A stretch of 64,000 nt of DNA, taken from NCBI GenBank assembly GCA_002746535.1, contig NVWA01000027.1:27920-91919 (forward strand), written 5' to 3'. Numbering within the stretch: the stretch's first letter is position 1; every line of letters begins with the position of its first letter. The notes beneath the pieces were generated by a model. It ran no database searches. It saw only the letters and a program-made list of their open reading frames with translations, and was not told the DNA's origin. Origin of the DNA: Planctomycetota bacterium (GTDB lineage: Bacteria > Planctomycetota > GCA-2746535). The position numbers and the translations under genes were made by a program. Shown in pieces: positions 27,211 through 37,883 of the stretch.

Positions 27211-28511
27211 TTCCAATTTTCTTTTAATATAATTAAGGACAGACCAACTTTAATTTCAAATTCACTAAAAATGTTTTTTTTAATAATACCCAAATAAGGA
27301 ACAAAAATAATTTCATTGTTGAATAAAACAACAGGAATATTTGTGCGCCTCCAGTGAGGTACTTTTTTCTTTTTCAATTTTTCTATAATATTTTTTATAG
27401 AAATATCTTTTTTACTTATTTCAATTGTTGAAAAAACAATTTTATCTAACATAGATTTTGGACATAATAATTCAAACTTTGGAGAAACTTTTACTTTTGC
27501 ATCATAAAAATTATTTTTCCTCCATATCCAGCCTAATCCAATATTACGAGATTGATCATCAAAAGAGCTATCTCTTGGACCATCAAAATATATGACTTCT
27601 TTATTTTTATAAACATTTACACCCTTATTTAACTCAATAGAGTTAGAATTATTCGAAATAAAAGATTTCAACCTTTTCATATGGGCATTATTTGGAGTAC
27701 CTTGAATATGAAATGAAAAATAAATATTTTCTATTAGTTTTCTTAATTCAAAGTTAGACGTATTCTTTATATCACATAATTTAAACTCAATTCCATTTAG
27801 AATATTACGACCTATTGGATATTTTAATAAATTTAACAATAACATGGATTTTTTTTGTATCTTAATGACTAATTCTTTATTATTGGCGGAAATAATTGGC
27901 AAAAAGTTTTTGCGCAAATTATTTCTAAAATATTTCTCATCACTATTACTTTCGTCGTCACGCCATTGTAGTCCTCTTCTTTCTAACAGAAGAGTTATGT
28001 CTTCCCTACTTACCATCAAAAGGGGTCTTAAAACAGGGAATTCAAAAACATTTCCTAAAATCGGCATACCCGATATACCTGATAACCCTGAACCTCTATA
28101 AATTTTCATAAAAACTGTTTCTAATTGATCATTTAAATTATGGCCCAAACAAAGCAATCCATTATATTTATATACCATTTTACCAAACCATTTATATCTA
28201 TACTCACGAGCATTATTCTCCAAATTCCCTTTCTTATTGTTTTTCAACTTTGTGGCGTTATTAATTTCAATTGCCACATTATATTTTTTCGCAATAGATT
28301 CTACAAATTTTTCATCTTCATCAGATGAAACTCCTCTAATCATATGATTTACATGCAGAAGAATAATTTTAGATTCTGGAATAAATTTCAATAGAGATAT
28401 CAATAAAAATATTGAATCTCGGCCTCCACTTATACCAATTAAAAAATGGTTAAATCTATTTACAGGAATTTTTGAGAAAATATTTTTAATTTGATCTGAA
28501 TAATCGTTCAT
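27198..28511 (-). CDS. tilS: tRNA(Ile)-lysidine synthase
   Basis: A 437-residue PP-loop ATPase that converts C34 of the CAU-anticodon isoleucine tRNA to lysidine. The ATP motif SGGRDS is at 28-33, and LLHVNHMIRGVSSDEDEKFV, NNAREYRYKWF, LGHNLNDQLETV and RGSGLSGISGMP follow in family order. The C-terminal TilS domain is present (HWRRTNIPVVLFNNEIIFVPYLGI). It heads a two-gene unit with the VWA protein. Its 5' flank shows no clear promoter. Confidence 0.93.
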   Translation of the reverse strand: MNDYSDQIKNIFSKIPVNRFNHFLIGISGGRDSIFLLISLLKFIPESKIILLHVNHMIRGVSSDEDEKFVESIAKKYNVAIEINNATKLKNNKKGNLENNAREYRYKWFGKMVYKYNGLLCLGHNLNDQLETVFMKIYRGSGLSGISGMPILGNVFEFPVLRPLLMVSREDITLLLERRGLQWRDDESNSDEKYFRNNLRKNFLPIISANNKELVIKIQKKSMLLLNLLKYPIGRNILNGIEFKLCDIKNTSNFELRKLIENIYFSFHIQGTPNNAHMKRLKSFISNNSNSIELNKGVNVYKNKEVIYFDGPRDSSFDDQSRNIGLGWIWRKNNFYDAKVKVSPKFELLCPKSMLDKIVFSTIEISKKDISIKNIIEKLKKKKVPHWRRTNIPVVLFNNEIIFVPYLGIIKKNIFSEFEIKVGLSLIILKENWKWVI

Positions 28512-28713
28512 CTATAAATTTGATAGAAATTTTAAAAAATCAATTTGAAACTACATAAATTATAAATAAATTTATGAAAAGTTAATTATAAAAATTTCTC
28601 TCCACAATAAGATGGCTTTAATTTTAACTAATTACATATTCAACAAAATTAATTTATGTAATAAAAACAATTAATAAAGTTTTAAAATGGGTATTATTAG
28701 TTTAGCTAATGTA

Positions 28714-28728
28714 TCACACGAAGTGTGA
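28714..28728 (-). terminator. hairpin after the exbB-exbD-exbD gene group
   Basis: Perfect 6-base-pair hairpin TCACAC-GAA-GTGTGA about 50 bases after the last ExbD stop. There is no strong T tract, so it may be a weak terminator or a 3'-end stabiliser of the long operon transcript. Confidence 0.35.
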
Positions 28729-28779
28729 ATTACTGAAGACGAATAAATCCTACAAGGCAATTTAGAAGCAAATTATAAA

Positions 28780-29274
28780 TTAGTTTTTACGTGTCTTTTT
28801 GCCCCAACTAAGAACAGGTACTTCCGGAAACTTAATAAATGTAAATCCTTCTAATTTCGCAGCATCTAATGCATTCATGACGAAGACAAATGGAACATCT
28901 TCTTCAGCATTTAGTTCAACTGGTATTTTTTTAATATCTACCTTAATAGTTGCTTTAAAACTTGCTAAATGCCCTCTTAAAGCCATAAAATCTATCTTTT
29001 TACCATTTATTTTAATATCAACTCCACCAAATGAATATGGTTCAATGGGTTTGCCATTTCTTTTTATTTTAATATCAATCTTATCAATATCTTCTTCTTC
29101 TGGTTGAGCTGAACTCGGACCTGAAGTCTTAGGTAAATGAGCTTGAATTCTTGCCTCTGGTGATTTAAATGGCATTAATATAAAAAATATTAACAACAAG
29201 AATACGACATCAATCATTGGTGTCATATCACCTTCTGCTTCATCCAACTTAAAAGCTTTACGTCTTCTGGCCAT
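28780..29274 (-). CDS. ExbD/TolR-type motor subunit 2
   Basis: A 164-residue protein with a short cytoplasmic tail, one membrane span at about 19-36 containing the proton-carrying Asp22 (MTPMIDVVFLLLIF) and a periplasmic domain. This is the ExbD/TolR layout. The periplasmic domain is extended and ends FTFIKFPEVPVLSWGKKTRKN. It is the last gene of the operon and the second of two different ExbD paralogs in tandem. Confidence 0.88.
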   Translation of the reverse strand: MARRRKAFKLDEAEGDMTPMIDVVFLLLIFFILMPFKSPEARIQAHLPKTSGPSSAQPEEEDIDKIDIKIKRNGKPIEPYSFGGVDIKINGKKIDFMALRGHLASFKATIKVDIKKIPVELNAEEDVPFVFVMNALDAAKLEGFTFIKFPEVPVLSWGKKTRKN

Positions 29275-29301
29275 TATTCAATCCTTATTTATGTTGCAAT
29301 A

Positions 29302-29751
29302 TCATTCTGCATTGTGATTTAATGCTGCAAATGTAGTTTTATAAAATTTTTCATCAATGCATGCTTTTAAGACTTGTTGAACATCTCTAAATTCGGCCAA
29401 CTGGTCAACTCTAATTTTTACCAAAATAGAAGCATAAGCATTAGAATCTGCCTCTTTATCACCTGCCGGCAAATTTAAATATTTTCTTCTTAAATAATCT
29501 CTTAAAGCATCAAATGTACATTTTTCGCCACCGACCCAAACAGCTCCTTTACGTTCTATATTAATTATTATTTTTTCATCTTCTTCTTTAACAGCAGACT
29601 CAGCATTAGGTAGCTTGAGTTTTACAATATCTCTTTTTTTCAAGTCTGTAATTAACATAAAAAATATTATCAAAAGAAAAACACAATCGATCATGCTTGT
29701 CATATCCATTTCGCCAGGTGGCAAATCAACTTTTCTTCTTTTTCTAGCCAT
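29302..29751 (-). CDS. ExbD/TolR-type motor subunit 1
   Basis: A 149-residue paralog of the following gene. The membrane span has Asp22 in MTSMIDCVFLLIIFFML; the periplasmic domain (IIINIERKGAVWVGGEKCTFDALRDYLRR) is of the ExbD type. It follows the ExbB-like gene by 19 bases. Confidence 0.9.
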   Translation of the reverse strand: MARKRRKVDLPPGEMDMTSMIDCVFLLIIFFMLITDLKKRDIVKLKLPNAESAVKEEDEKIIINIERKGAVWVGGEKCTFDALRDYLRRKYLNLPAGDKEADSNAYASILVKIRVDQLAEFRDVQQVLKACIDEKFYKTTFAALNHNAE

Positions 29752-29770
29752 TTAATTTCCTATATTTGAA

Positions 29771-30493
29771 TTATGATTGGTTTACTTTATCCAATAAATC
29801 AGAACAAATATTGTTAGTTTCAATTACAATTGAATTAACTCTATTTCTCAAGAAATGATAACCTGCTACAGAAGGTATAGCTACAAACAAACCCAAAAAT
29901 GTTGTAACAAGAGCTTCCATAATACCTCGAGCTAAATCTTCAGGAGAAGCTGTACCAGCTGATGATGCAATTGTATCAAAAGCCTTAATCATACCACTTA
30001 CAGTACCGAAAAGACCAATCATTGGCGCTAAACCACCAATTAAAGAAAGCCATCCTATTTTAGTCGCCAATAAGTTTGCTTGCTCTTCACTTGATTCAAT
30101 CATGGCATCAATCATTTTATCGGGTCCGCTTTCGAATCGACTTAAAGCTGCTCCCATAATTTTTGCTATAGGTGCTTCTTCTCCCTCACAAAAATCTAAT
30201 CCACTCTCAATTTCATCTTCTTCAATACAATTCTCAAGTTCGTTAATCACATAATTAGGTATGAGTTTATCTCGTTGCATCTGAATTGCATACATAATGA
30301 AAAGGGTCATAGAAATAACAGACAGTATCGTGATAAAATAACCAATCAATCCACCTTTTGTGTATAGTTCGAAATAACTACTTCCTCCACTTTCACCAGT
30401 ACTACTAGCAGCTGGCTCCTGTGCTAATAAACAAACAGATGAAATAAGGCATAATATAAATAATACCCACATAATTCGACCAAAATTTTTCAT
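29771..30493 (-). CDS. MotA/TolQ/ExbB-type proton channel
   Basis: A 240-residue protein with a cleavable-type N-terminal hydrophobic segment (1-25), then three membrane spans (about 48-68, 142-165 and 190-212). The ExbB core GWLSLIGGLAPMIGLFGTVSGMIKAF...EALVTTFLGLFVAIPSVAGYHFLRNRV is clear. Extra N-terminal signal-like sequences are seen in many ExbB proteins of Bacteroidetes and PVC bacteria. With the two ExbD proteins it should form a proton-driven motor complex at the inner membrane. Confidence 0.92.
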   Translation of the reverse strand: MKNFGRIMWVLFILCLISSVCLLAQEPAASSTGESGGSSYFELYTKGGLIGYFITILSVISMTLFIMYAIQMQRDKLIPNYVINELENCIEEDEIESGLDFCEGEEAPIAKIMGAALSRFESGPDKMIDAMIESSEEQANLLATKIGWLSLIGGLAPMIGLFGTVSGMIKAFDTIASSAGTASPEDLARGIMEALVTTFLGLFVAIPSVAGYHFLRNRVNSIVIETNNICSDLLDKVNQS

Positions 30494-30525
30494 TCTTCTC
30501 TCTCTCCCTAAAATTGATTTTCTTT

Positions 30526-31554
30526 TTATTTTAGTTGTCCATATAGTTTTTTAGCTTTCACGGACCACAGCCCATCATCAAAAGCCATAGATACCCTTAG
30601 TTCTTTTTTAGCATAAGATTTAAATTTTTTCAATTTAACATTATCTGTGTAATATAAATTTAAAAATGTATTTCCTGCTTTAAAAGCTGCTTCCGCACTA
30701 ACATCACTAAATGAAACCCTCGCTCTTAAAAATTCATATAGAGCATCTTCTAGCTTTTTCTTGCTTAAATAGATATCTCCTAATGCGATGCGCATAGTAC
30801 CAGTATCTTGCTTTTGGGCAATAAAAGTTTTTATTTTACTTTCAGCATTATCATAGTTTTTACTTAAAACGTCTAACTTAATATCCAAATCATTTAATCG
30901 ACTTCTACTAGGCCCATCCTTTAAACCTTTTATTTTTCCCAGAGTTACACCTGCTTTTGATACGAGCCCATCAGCTATTTGTCTCTCTAATAACATTATT
31001 AATAACTTACCCAAAAATGGTCCAGACACAATACCATTTGCAATCAACTTTTGCATGGCTGGTCTTTTCTGATCATCCTTTAACGTTTTTATTTTTTCAA
31101 GAATAGCGGGGTAAAACCATCTAGAATCTTTTTTAATTAATGAAAAATATTTTTTCGCCTCTTCAGAATTTCCACGACGTAACTCTCCAATACCTATATT
31201 GTAAGTAGCCTTGTTCTTTTCCCATTTTCTAGAAGAATTTGCATCAATTACTTTCTTGTAATTTCTAATGGCTATCTTCAAAGAACCCGTTTCAAAATCT
31301 CCCTCGGCATTTTGCATTGTTCTAGATACTTCACCATACACGACTTTAAGGACTTTTGTCCATGGTCTGTGATTGGTGTTTCCCCCTGACTGAAATTTGA
31401 AATTAACATTATTTGCATCTTCACTTACAATTATAACTCTGTTTGATTTACCATTTAAGAAAAAGATTTGATCCTGCCCATTCTGGGCATTTACAATTAC
31501 ATTAAACAGTAAAAATAATAAACTACAAACAAACACCTTCATATTACCATTCAC
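30526..31554 (-). CDS. periplasmic TPR protein
   Basis: A 342-residue secreted protein: signal peptide 1-23, then a short beta segment (IFFLNGKSNRVIIVSEDANNVNFKFQSGG) and TPR-like helical repeats (from about 80 on, for example ATYNIGIGELRRGNSEEAKKYFSLI and DTGTMRIALGDIYLSKKKLEDALYEFLRA). It lies between the giant TPR protein and the ExbB gene. It may link the motor to the outer-membrane parts (inference). Confidence 0.75.
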   Translation of the reverse strand: MNGNMKVFVCSLLFLLFNVIVNAQNGQDQIFFLNGKSNRVIIVSEDANNVNFKFQSGGNTNHRPWTKVLKVVYGEVSRTMQNAEGDFETGSLKIAIRNYKKVIDANSSRKWEKNKATYNIGIGELRRGNSEEAKKYFSLIKKDSRWFYPAILEKIKTLKDDQKRPAMQKLIANGIVSGPFLGKLLIMLLERQIADGLVSKAGVTLGKIKGLKDGPSRSRLNDLDIKLDVLSKNYDNAESKIKTFIAQKQDTGTMRIALGDIYLSKKKLEDALYEFLRARVSFSDVSAEAAFKAGNTFLNLYYTDNVKLKKFKSYAKKELRVSMAFDDGLWSVKAKKLYGQLK

Positions 31555-31565
31555 CTTTAAGATTA

Positions 31566-34500
31566 TTATTTTTTGGGTTTATAAATTTTTGGAGGAAGCG
31601 CAGAGAAACATTTTTTCAAGATGTCTCTGTTAAATGAAACTATTTTATTGTGATTATAAGCTTCTTTAACTCCAACTTTTTTAACAAACTCTTCAATTTT
31701 TTTGATTTCATCATTAATATTAGCTGAAGAGGAAACTTCACTTGGAATCTTTTTATATAGATCGACCTCCATCAACATTTTATTGAAATTTTCTCTTAAA
31801 ATTACTTCCAATAATTTAATATTATCCGCTTCAATTTTTTTAATTCCATTTATAGACTCAATATTTTCTTTGAGTTTTTTATAATTTTCATCACCAAGAT
31901 TACTAAACTCTAAATCTACAAAACTATAGTCTGGAACGGTTACTGAATTATTTCTTTTTATAAGTTGCAATTCTTCATACTTAGCCTTTTTAGCTTTTGC
32001 TATGAGATAATCTTTTACAGCTTTAGCTTTCAATTTTTTATCTCGAAGACGGATTTCTTCTGGACTTAATGGCATTAAGTCCTCAGGCATTTTTTTCATT
32101 ACTTCCAATACAGCAAATAAATTTGAGTACTTGGCATAACTTTCCTGATTGGAATATTCAATACTAAGTGCAGTAATTACTTTTTGAATATACTCTTCTT
32201 TCTTAGTCGCTTTATATAGCAATACGTAAGTGAGTAATCTTCTCTCATTATTATGAATATATTTATCTGAACCTTTTTCTTTTTTCAATCTTCTTTTCAA
32301 ATCTATAAATGCCAATCTTGCTTCCGCAAGAAGACCCAACATTTTCTCACGTTTTTTTGCCTTACCTTGTTTTAATAAAAATGCTGCATATTCATATTTT
32401 AAATTTGCCAGCTTAATATCCTCAGAAAGTATCCCTGGATAAAAGACTTTAAGAATGGATAAAAATTCAATAGATTTATTAAACGAATTTGTCTTTAAAT
32501 AACAAATAGCCAAATCATCAACAATCCCAAGATATGTCAAAAATTCAACGAGTTTTGTTTCCAATGTGGTTATATTTCCATTTGCTACATTTTTTTTCCA
32601 AACATCTTTACTTGCCATTTCTACAAATTTTTCACGATACTTTTTTTCTTCGACAGTTTCAGTTTTTGGCTTCCACTTTGGATCAATAATAATTTTTAAA
32701 TTTCGCCGAAGTCTTCCAAAATCCCTCGTTTTTTCTTTCTTCTTATTTACAGCTAAATATAAAAAATACTTCTTAAAAAAATTGATATCTTTATCTGTAG
32801 TAAATTCAGAAATTACTGCTTTAAAATCTTCTGCCTTCAAAGGTTCATTAAAACCTTTAGCTTTATATTCCTCCAATGCATCACTAAAAGACGTGATAGC
32901 CCTGTCATAGTCTTTATTAGTAAACATAATACGAGCCACATAAATATTTAAATTTTTTATGTTCCCACCTCTTTGTAATATTTCTCGTCCTTTATCTACT
33001 AAGGCGGTGTCTTTAGCAGCATTATTCAACAGCATAATTCCCAGCCTTTTATAATAACCAGATAATAAATCTTTTTTCTTTTTTTCTGGATCTTTATATT
33101 GATAAAAAACTTTTGAATCTAAGTCTTCAATTTGCGTAATAATAGATTCACATGTCTTTAATAATTCCATCTTTTTGGGAACGGAAGTTTCTGACTTTTC
33201 TTTTTTAGAATTACTTAGAAAAAGACTTTGTAAAACATATATCATATTAGAATGCAACAAATCTTTTTTATCTTTTTTATAACCCTTTAAAACTTCAGTT
33301 AATTTAGTTATTGCATTATCGTATTCTTCTAAAGAAACATAAACAAACCCCAATAGTTTCTGCGTATCCTTTAACCAAACATTTCTTATATCCTGCTTCT
33401 CTTTAATAATGTCACCGGTGTCTTTTTTTACAAATTCTATAAAATTAAGGAACGAGTCCTTTGATTTTACAATTTGTTGTTTTGAAAGTTCATTGTGCTC
33501 ATCATTATTTCCAGATTTAATAAATTTTGAATACTTAAAATAATACAGCCCTTTTAAATATAATGCTTTGTCAAAAGAATTTGATCCCTTTTTAACAAGG
33601 TTTAATAATTTTAAGGAATCAATATAATTTCCTGCTGCAGAAAGAAATGCAACTTTCTTAAAGACAACTTTATCTGGATTATATTTCTCAAGCAAATCCA
33701 ATGAATCCATAACGATTGCATAATCTTCTTTATTTTTTGATTTTTTATGAACCCTAACGGCCAATATATTTAATAATTCAGCACTCTTAACATAACTGCC
33801 TTTTAAAGCCTTAGCATACTTCTTATCGTCTGGAGGATATTCCTGAAAAAACTTTAACAAAGCATCCCTACCAATTTTTTCATCTTCTGCTTTATAAGCG
33901 CAATAAGCCAAAGAAAAGTAACTTTTTGGTTTCAAACTAAAAGCAAGTGATTTAGGAATTTTTACACCAAACCCTTTCTGATACATTTCAATTGCTTCTT
34001 TATATTTTTTCTCTTGCTGAAAATTTCTAGCTACTTGAAAAAGTATTGATGGGTCAGAAATCTTTTCGCCTTTTATAACGGCAACTTTTATCATTGCATC
34101 TATAACTTTTTTCTTCCAACCAGCATACTTTGATGCCTGCTTATCTAATATTGCTTTAGATTTTTTGATTCCCAGTTCATATTTTAAATCTTTTGTCTTT
34201 TTAAAGAGATATGCATTAATATATAAGCCATCAAACAAAGCGCTATAATCATCTAATGTGTAATACCTGTAACTTTTAGGTAATAGGGATTTTACATACA
34301 ACTCAAAGGACTCATGACCCTGCTCATAGGTTTTTGTTTTTAAAGAATTTTCTAAAAGACCTAAAATTGCTTTTGCTTTTATGGTTCTCATTTGAAGCTT
34401 ATCAGCTCTTGAAGCTTCCATTTCTAATACTTCTTTAAATTTCTCTACAGCAAGTTCACCATTTTTCTTTGGCTCTTTTCCTTCTTGTGCAAGAATATTG

Positions 34501-35255
34501 TACATTCTTGCTGCATAAGTAGTAATTGTTGAGACTGGAATGGGTGCTTCCAACTCATAAGATATATCATTTGCTTGTTCAATTAGTTTTTCAATGCCAT
34601 CTAATTTTCTAGGGTCACCTTTTGGCAAAATACTTGCTCTTTCGACTTTACATTCAAAATATCTCATCTTGGAAATTACATACGGGCTATATACATTTTT
34701 AAACCAAGATACACCTTCAGGTTTCTTAAGAAATTTCATTCCAAACTCTAAAGCTTTATCCATTCCTTTTGTAAAGTTTTCTTTTAAGTTTACTCCAATT
34801 TTTCCATATCCATCGCCAGCTTTATTATAAAATGGAATTATCTCTTCAGTTAAACTTGCACGGTCTTTATCTCGTAATCTATAATCAGATAATCCAAGTT
34901 TTAACATAGTTGCTAAACTGTAATTAGCATTTGCTATTTCCAAAGGAGTAGGATTGGTCTTACTTAAGTATTCTAGGGATTTTATAAGATGATTTTGTTT
35001 TTCTTCTGAGTTCCTAGCAAAATTGGCTAAGTTTTTATGAATAGAATACATAGCCATATTGTATTCTTTTTTACCCGTATCTTTATCCGGACCATTTGGT
35101 CGTGTCATATATTTTAGGGCTAACTTCGGATATACACTCGCAAGTTTTTGTGCAAAATCATAATCTGAGTCAGCGAATAAAAAAGAATTACAACTTATTG
35201 CAACTAACATTATTGATATTTTAAACCATCTAAGTTTTGCAGGTTGCATAATCAT
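31566..35255 (-). CDS. giant periplasmic TPR protein
   Basis: A 1229-residue lysine-rich secreted protein with an N-terminal signal (about 1-29). Helical TPR-like repeats recur along most of the length (KEAIEMYQKGFGVKIPKSL, KYSKFIKSG, EEYDNAITKLTEVLKGY, KDYDRAITSFSDALEEY, NKSIEFLSILKVFYP). The C-terminal 200 residues are charged and not recognised. Its start overlaps the upstream secretin stop by four bases (ATGA), showing translational coupling. A large scaffold in the periplasm is the simplest reading. Confidence 0.78.
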   Translation of the reverse strand: MIMQPAKLRWFKISIMLVAISCNSFLFADSDYDFAQKLASVYPKLALKYMTRPNGPDKDTGKKEYNMAMYSIHKNLANFARNSEEKQNHLIKSLEYLSKTNPTPLEIANANYSLATMLKLGLSDYRLRDKDRASLTEEIIPFYNKAGDGYGKIGVNLKENFTKGMDKALEFGMKFLKKPEGVSWFKNVYSPYVISKMRYFECKVERASILPKGDPRKLDGIEKLIEQANDISYELEAPIPVSTITTYAARMYNILAQEGKEPKKNGELAVEKFKEVLEMEASRADKLQMRTIKAKAILGLLENSLKTKTYEQGHESFELYVKSLLPKSYRYYTLDDYSALFDGLYINAYLFKKTKDLKYELGIKKSKAILDKQASKYAGWKKKVIDAMIKVAVIKGEKISDPSILFQVARNFQQEKKYKEAIEMYQKGFGVKIPKSLAFSLKPKSYFSLAYCAYKAEDEKIGRDALLKFFQEYPPDDKKYAKALKGSYVKSAELLNILAVRVHKKSKNKEDYAIVMDSLDLLEKYNPDKVVFKKVAFLSAAGNYIDSLKLLNLVKKGSNSFDKALYLKGLYYFKYSKFIKSGNNDEHNELSKQQIVKSKDSFLNFIEFVKKDTGDIIKEKQDIRNVWLKDTQKLLGFVYVSLEEYDNAITKLTEVLKGYKKDKKDLLHSNMIYVLQSLFLSNSKKEKSETSVPKKMELLKTCESIITQIEDLDSKVFYQYKDPEKKKKDLLSGYYKRLGIMLLNNAAKDTALVDKGREILQRGGNIKNLNIYVARIMFTNKDYDRAITSFSDALEEYKAKGFNEPLKAEDFKAVISEFTTDKDINFFKKYFLYLAVNKKKEKTRDFGRLRRNLKIIIDPKWKPKTETVEEKKYREKFVEMASKDVWKKNVANGNITTLETKLVEFLTYLGIVDDLAICYLKTNSFNKSIEFLSILKVFYPGILSEDIKLANLKYEYAAFLLKQGKAKKREKMLGLLAEARLAFIDLKRRLKKEKGSDKYIHNNERRLLTYVLLYKATKKEEYIQKVITALSIEYSNQESYAKYSNLFAVLEVMKKMPEDLMPLSPEEIRLRDKKLKAKAVKDYLIAKAKKAKYEELQLIKRNNSVTVPDYSFVDLEFSNLGDENYKKLKENIESINGIKKIEADNIKLLEVILRENFNKMLMEVDLYKKIPSEVSSSANINDEIKKIEEFVKKVGVKEAYNHNKIVSFNRDILKKCFSALPPKIYKPKK

Positions 35256-37882
35256 AAATCCCCTTCAATTTCTTCTAATAGAATAATTTCAGCATTGATC
35301 AACATTAAAATATTATCTTTTTCATTGTTCATCGTATCAGTTCTAAACAGTCTTCCCAATAAAGGGATTTTTGAAAGGATTGGTATTCCCGCAGTAGTGG
35401 TGGCTTGATTTGTTTTTGTTAAACCACCAATCATCATCACACCTCTATCAGGAATTGCAACTGTTGTTTGAACCGATGTCGTTTGAATAATTGGTGTTAA
35501 AGTTTCTAAATTTGTACCAAAAGCTGCACTAGTAATTGAAGGTAAAGGAGAAAAGCCCTTAAGCTCTCTCAAAGTAGGTGAAACTTGCAAAGTAATATAT
35601 TTCCTATTAGCACTAATTGTTGGTCGAACTTCTAAAACAATACCTTCAAAAAACGTAGCTATTTGAGGGTCAAATGTCGAATCACTAATATTAAAATCAG
35701 AAACAAAAGACTGCTGTTCAACAACAGCAATATATGCCAATTGATTATTATAAACTAACAAACGTGGAACATTTAAGGTTTCAGCCTTATTAATTGTTTG
35801 AAGAGCAGCCAAAACAGCTTCAAATTGAGTGTTACCTAATACTGCTACCTGAGCTAATAAACCCCTACTATTATTCCCACCAGATGGAGCTCCTGTAAAT
35901 ACTCTCGCTCTTCCATCTACACTATCAAGATTAGTGATATCGGAAAGAAAACCAGCACCATCATTAACGCCTGTTCCTCCGGCATCATTCACTGTTGCTT
36001 GATCTAATCCTTGCCAATTTACACCAATTGATTCAAAAGTATTGTCAACATGATTGATGAATCGTGCATTTACAAAAACTTGTGTAGCCCTACTTCTTCT
36101 GAGCCTAGTCAAAAATTCTTCAATTTGCTGATGCATTTCATAAGTTTGAGTGACAAGCAATTGCCCATTACTTTCAACAATTGAAGTTCCTCGTGCATCA
36201 TCCCATGAATTGGCATGCAATTTAGATATCATTAAGTTTTTAATATCATCTGCAGTTACTGCTTCAACTTCATCTTCATCTTCAAATACAATTCCACCAC
36301 CATCACCGCCACCACTGTCTAACCCGGTAGCATTTGCCAATGAAACATCAGGTCCAGGGAAATTGCCTATTGCTACGGTTAAATCTCTTACATCATACCT
36401 TTCAAGTGTTAATTCACCTTGAACACCTTTCTCGTCCGATATAACCAAAGCTTCATCTACAAGCCCATATGTTAAGCCATATTGGGATAATAATAAATTT
36501 AATATATATTTCAGAGGTAAACTATTAACTTTTAGCTCTACTTGCTCTTGATCTGTAATTCCTAAACTATCAAAAGCTGTTTTATCAGTCTTAATAAACA
36601 AACCAGGATAATTTTCTCTTAACTCATCAATCACTTCACCCAAAGTTTGTTGGGACCAATCAAAGGTTCCTTGTTGATCCAAAATACCACGATACTTGGC
36701 TTCCCATGCTGAAATTCTTTTTTTAACATTTTTTACAGCTGATCTTTGAGAAATCCAATCCCAATCTTCACTATATGTAATAGGATCGGACCAAGGGATC
36801 ATGTCCCTTAAATTCTTTTCTTTCCATCTTTTATTTTCTTCCTCAAAATTTTTCTTTATCCATTTTCGATTTTTCTTTTTGAGTTTTTTCCGTGATTTAC
36901 TTGTTAACTTAACAGCCTTTTTATTGATGGGATCTAATCTTCTTATTTGCCTACAAATCTTCTCGCATTGAATATAATTGCCTCGTTTGTACGCCTTCTC
37001 AGCCGACTCAATAAGACTGCTTATTCTTTTGTCAGCCAAATCTTCCTCTTTCTCATTTCGTTCAACAGCATATATCACAGCATTTTTCTTCTTAAGATCT
37101 TTTAAGTCTTCAATTAAATGTTCTTTTTTAAGCTTAATATTCTTTTTTTCCTTAATAACGATTTCTTCAAATGAACGGACGTCCTTTTCATTTAAATCAA
37201 CCCACTGCAACATTTCTAAAGTTTTTCTGTATTCATCTAAAGCTTTATTTAATAATTTTATTCTTTGATCGAATAAATCTTCTCCTGACAAATCACCACC
37301 ACTTTTGCTGGATAAATTTTCTGACTGAACTTGATATCCTTTTGCAGTTTCAATTCTATTTTTAATTTCAATTAATTTTTCTTGTCTTTTAACTACTGTG
37401 ATGTCTTTTAATATTTTATGTTCGGCTTCCACCTTATTAAATTGAGTTCCAATCTTTCCTTGTGAAGCCGATAGTAGTTCTTTAGCTTTTTTGTGATTTG
37501 GATAAATAATTGTAGCTTTTTTAAGTGAAGAAATTGCTTGTTCAAATAATCCCTTTTCATATAAACTTTTACCATGCTCAAAATGCATTTGTGCTTTTTT
37601 CATATTTGCAGCTTCACTTACTTTAACTCTATCAGCTGTAATTTTTAAAAGTCTAAAAGCTTCAGCTTCTTGAGCACTCATTTTTGATTTAGTAGAAGAA
37701 GATTCACTTTCTTTTTGACTGCCATTGCTATCAACATTTGCACCTTTATTGGATGTACCATCTTTCGTCAATTTAACATCTTCAGATACCTTTTCAGCTA
37801 AATCTTTATCTTGAGAAAAAAGATTTGTGCAACAGGTGACAAACAAAATGATAGAAATTGATATTTTGATATTTAGTACCAT
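35252..37882 (-). CDS. PVC-type secretin, copy 2
   Basis: An 876-residue protein with an N-terminal signal peptide. A TPR-like segment follows (about 75-125), then a long Lys/Glu-rich helical region, an N0-like domain (TFDWSQQTLGEVIDELRENYPGLFI) and the secretin core. The core has VNARFINHVDNTFESIGVNW, a glycine-rich loop, TTSVQTTVAIPDRGVMMIGGL and GIPILSKIPLLGRLFRTD. It is paralogous to the gene just upstream along its full length. I choose ATG 37882, two bases after the upstream stop, over a GTG at 37894. Confidence 0.85.
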   Translation of the reverse strand: MVLNIKISISIILFVTCCTNLFSQDKDLAEKVSEDVKLTKDGTSNKGANVDSNGSQKESESSSTKSKMSAQEAEAFRLLKITADRVKVSEAANMKKAQMHFEHGKSLYEKGLFEQAISSLKKATIIYPNHKKAKELLSASQGKIGTQFNKVEAEHKILKDITVVKRQEKLIEIKNRIETAKGYQVQSENLSSKSGGDLSGEDLFDQRIKLLNKALDEYRKTLEMLQWVDLNEKDVRSFEEIVIKEKKNIKLKKEHLIEDLKDLKKKNAVIYAVERNEKEEDLADKRISSLIESAEKAYKRGNYIQCEKICRQIRRLDPINKKAVKLTSKSRKKLKKKNRKWIKKNFEEENKRWKEKNLRDMIPWSDPITYSEDWDWISQRSAVKNVKKRISAWEAKYRGILDQQGTFDWSQQTLGEVIDELRENYPGLFIKTDKTAFDSLGITDQEQVELKVNSLPLKYILNLLLSQYGLTYGLVDEALVISDEKGVQGELTLERYDVRDLTVAIGNFPGPDVSLANATGLDSGGGDGGGIVFEDEDEVEAVTADDIKNLMISKLHANSWDDARGTSIVESNGQLLVTQTYEMHQQIEEFLTRLRRSRATQVFVNARFINHVDNTFESIGVNWQGLDQATVNDAGGTGVNDGAGFLSDITNLDSVDGRARVFTGAPSGGNNSRGLLAQVAVLGNTQFEAVLAALQTINKAETLNVPRLLVYNNQLAYIAVVEQQSFVSDFNISDSTFDPQIATFFEGIVLEVRPTISANRKYITLQVSPTLRELKGFSPLPSITSAAFGTNLETLTPIIQTTSVQTTVAIPDRGVMMIGGLTKTNQATTTAGIPILSKIPLLGRLFRTDTMNNEKDNILMLINAEIILLEEIEGDL

Positions 37883-37883
37883 A

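Noticed and set aside
32566..32910. 114-residue frame antisense to the giant TPR gene
   Set aside because: Phe/Ser-rich shadow typical of the complement of Lys/Glu-rich coding DNA.
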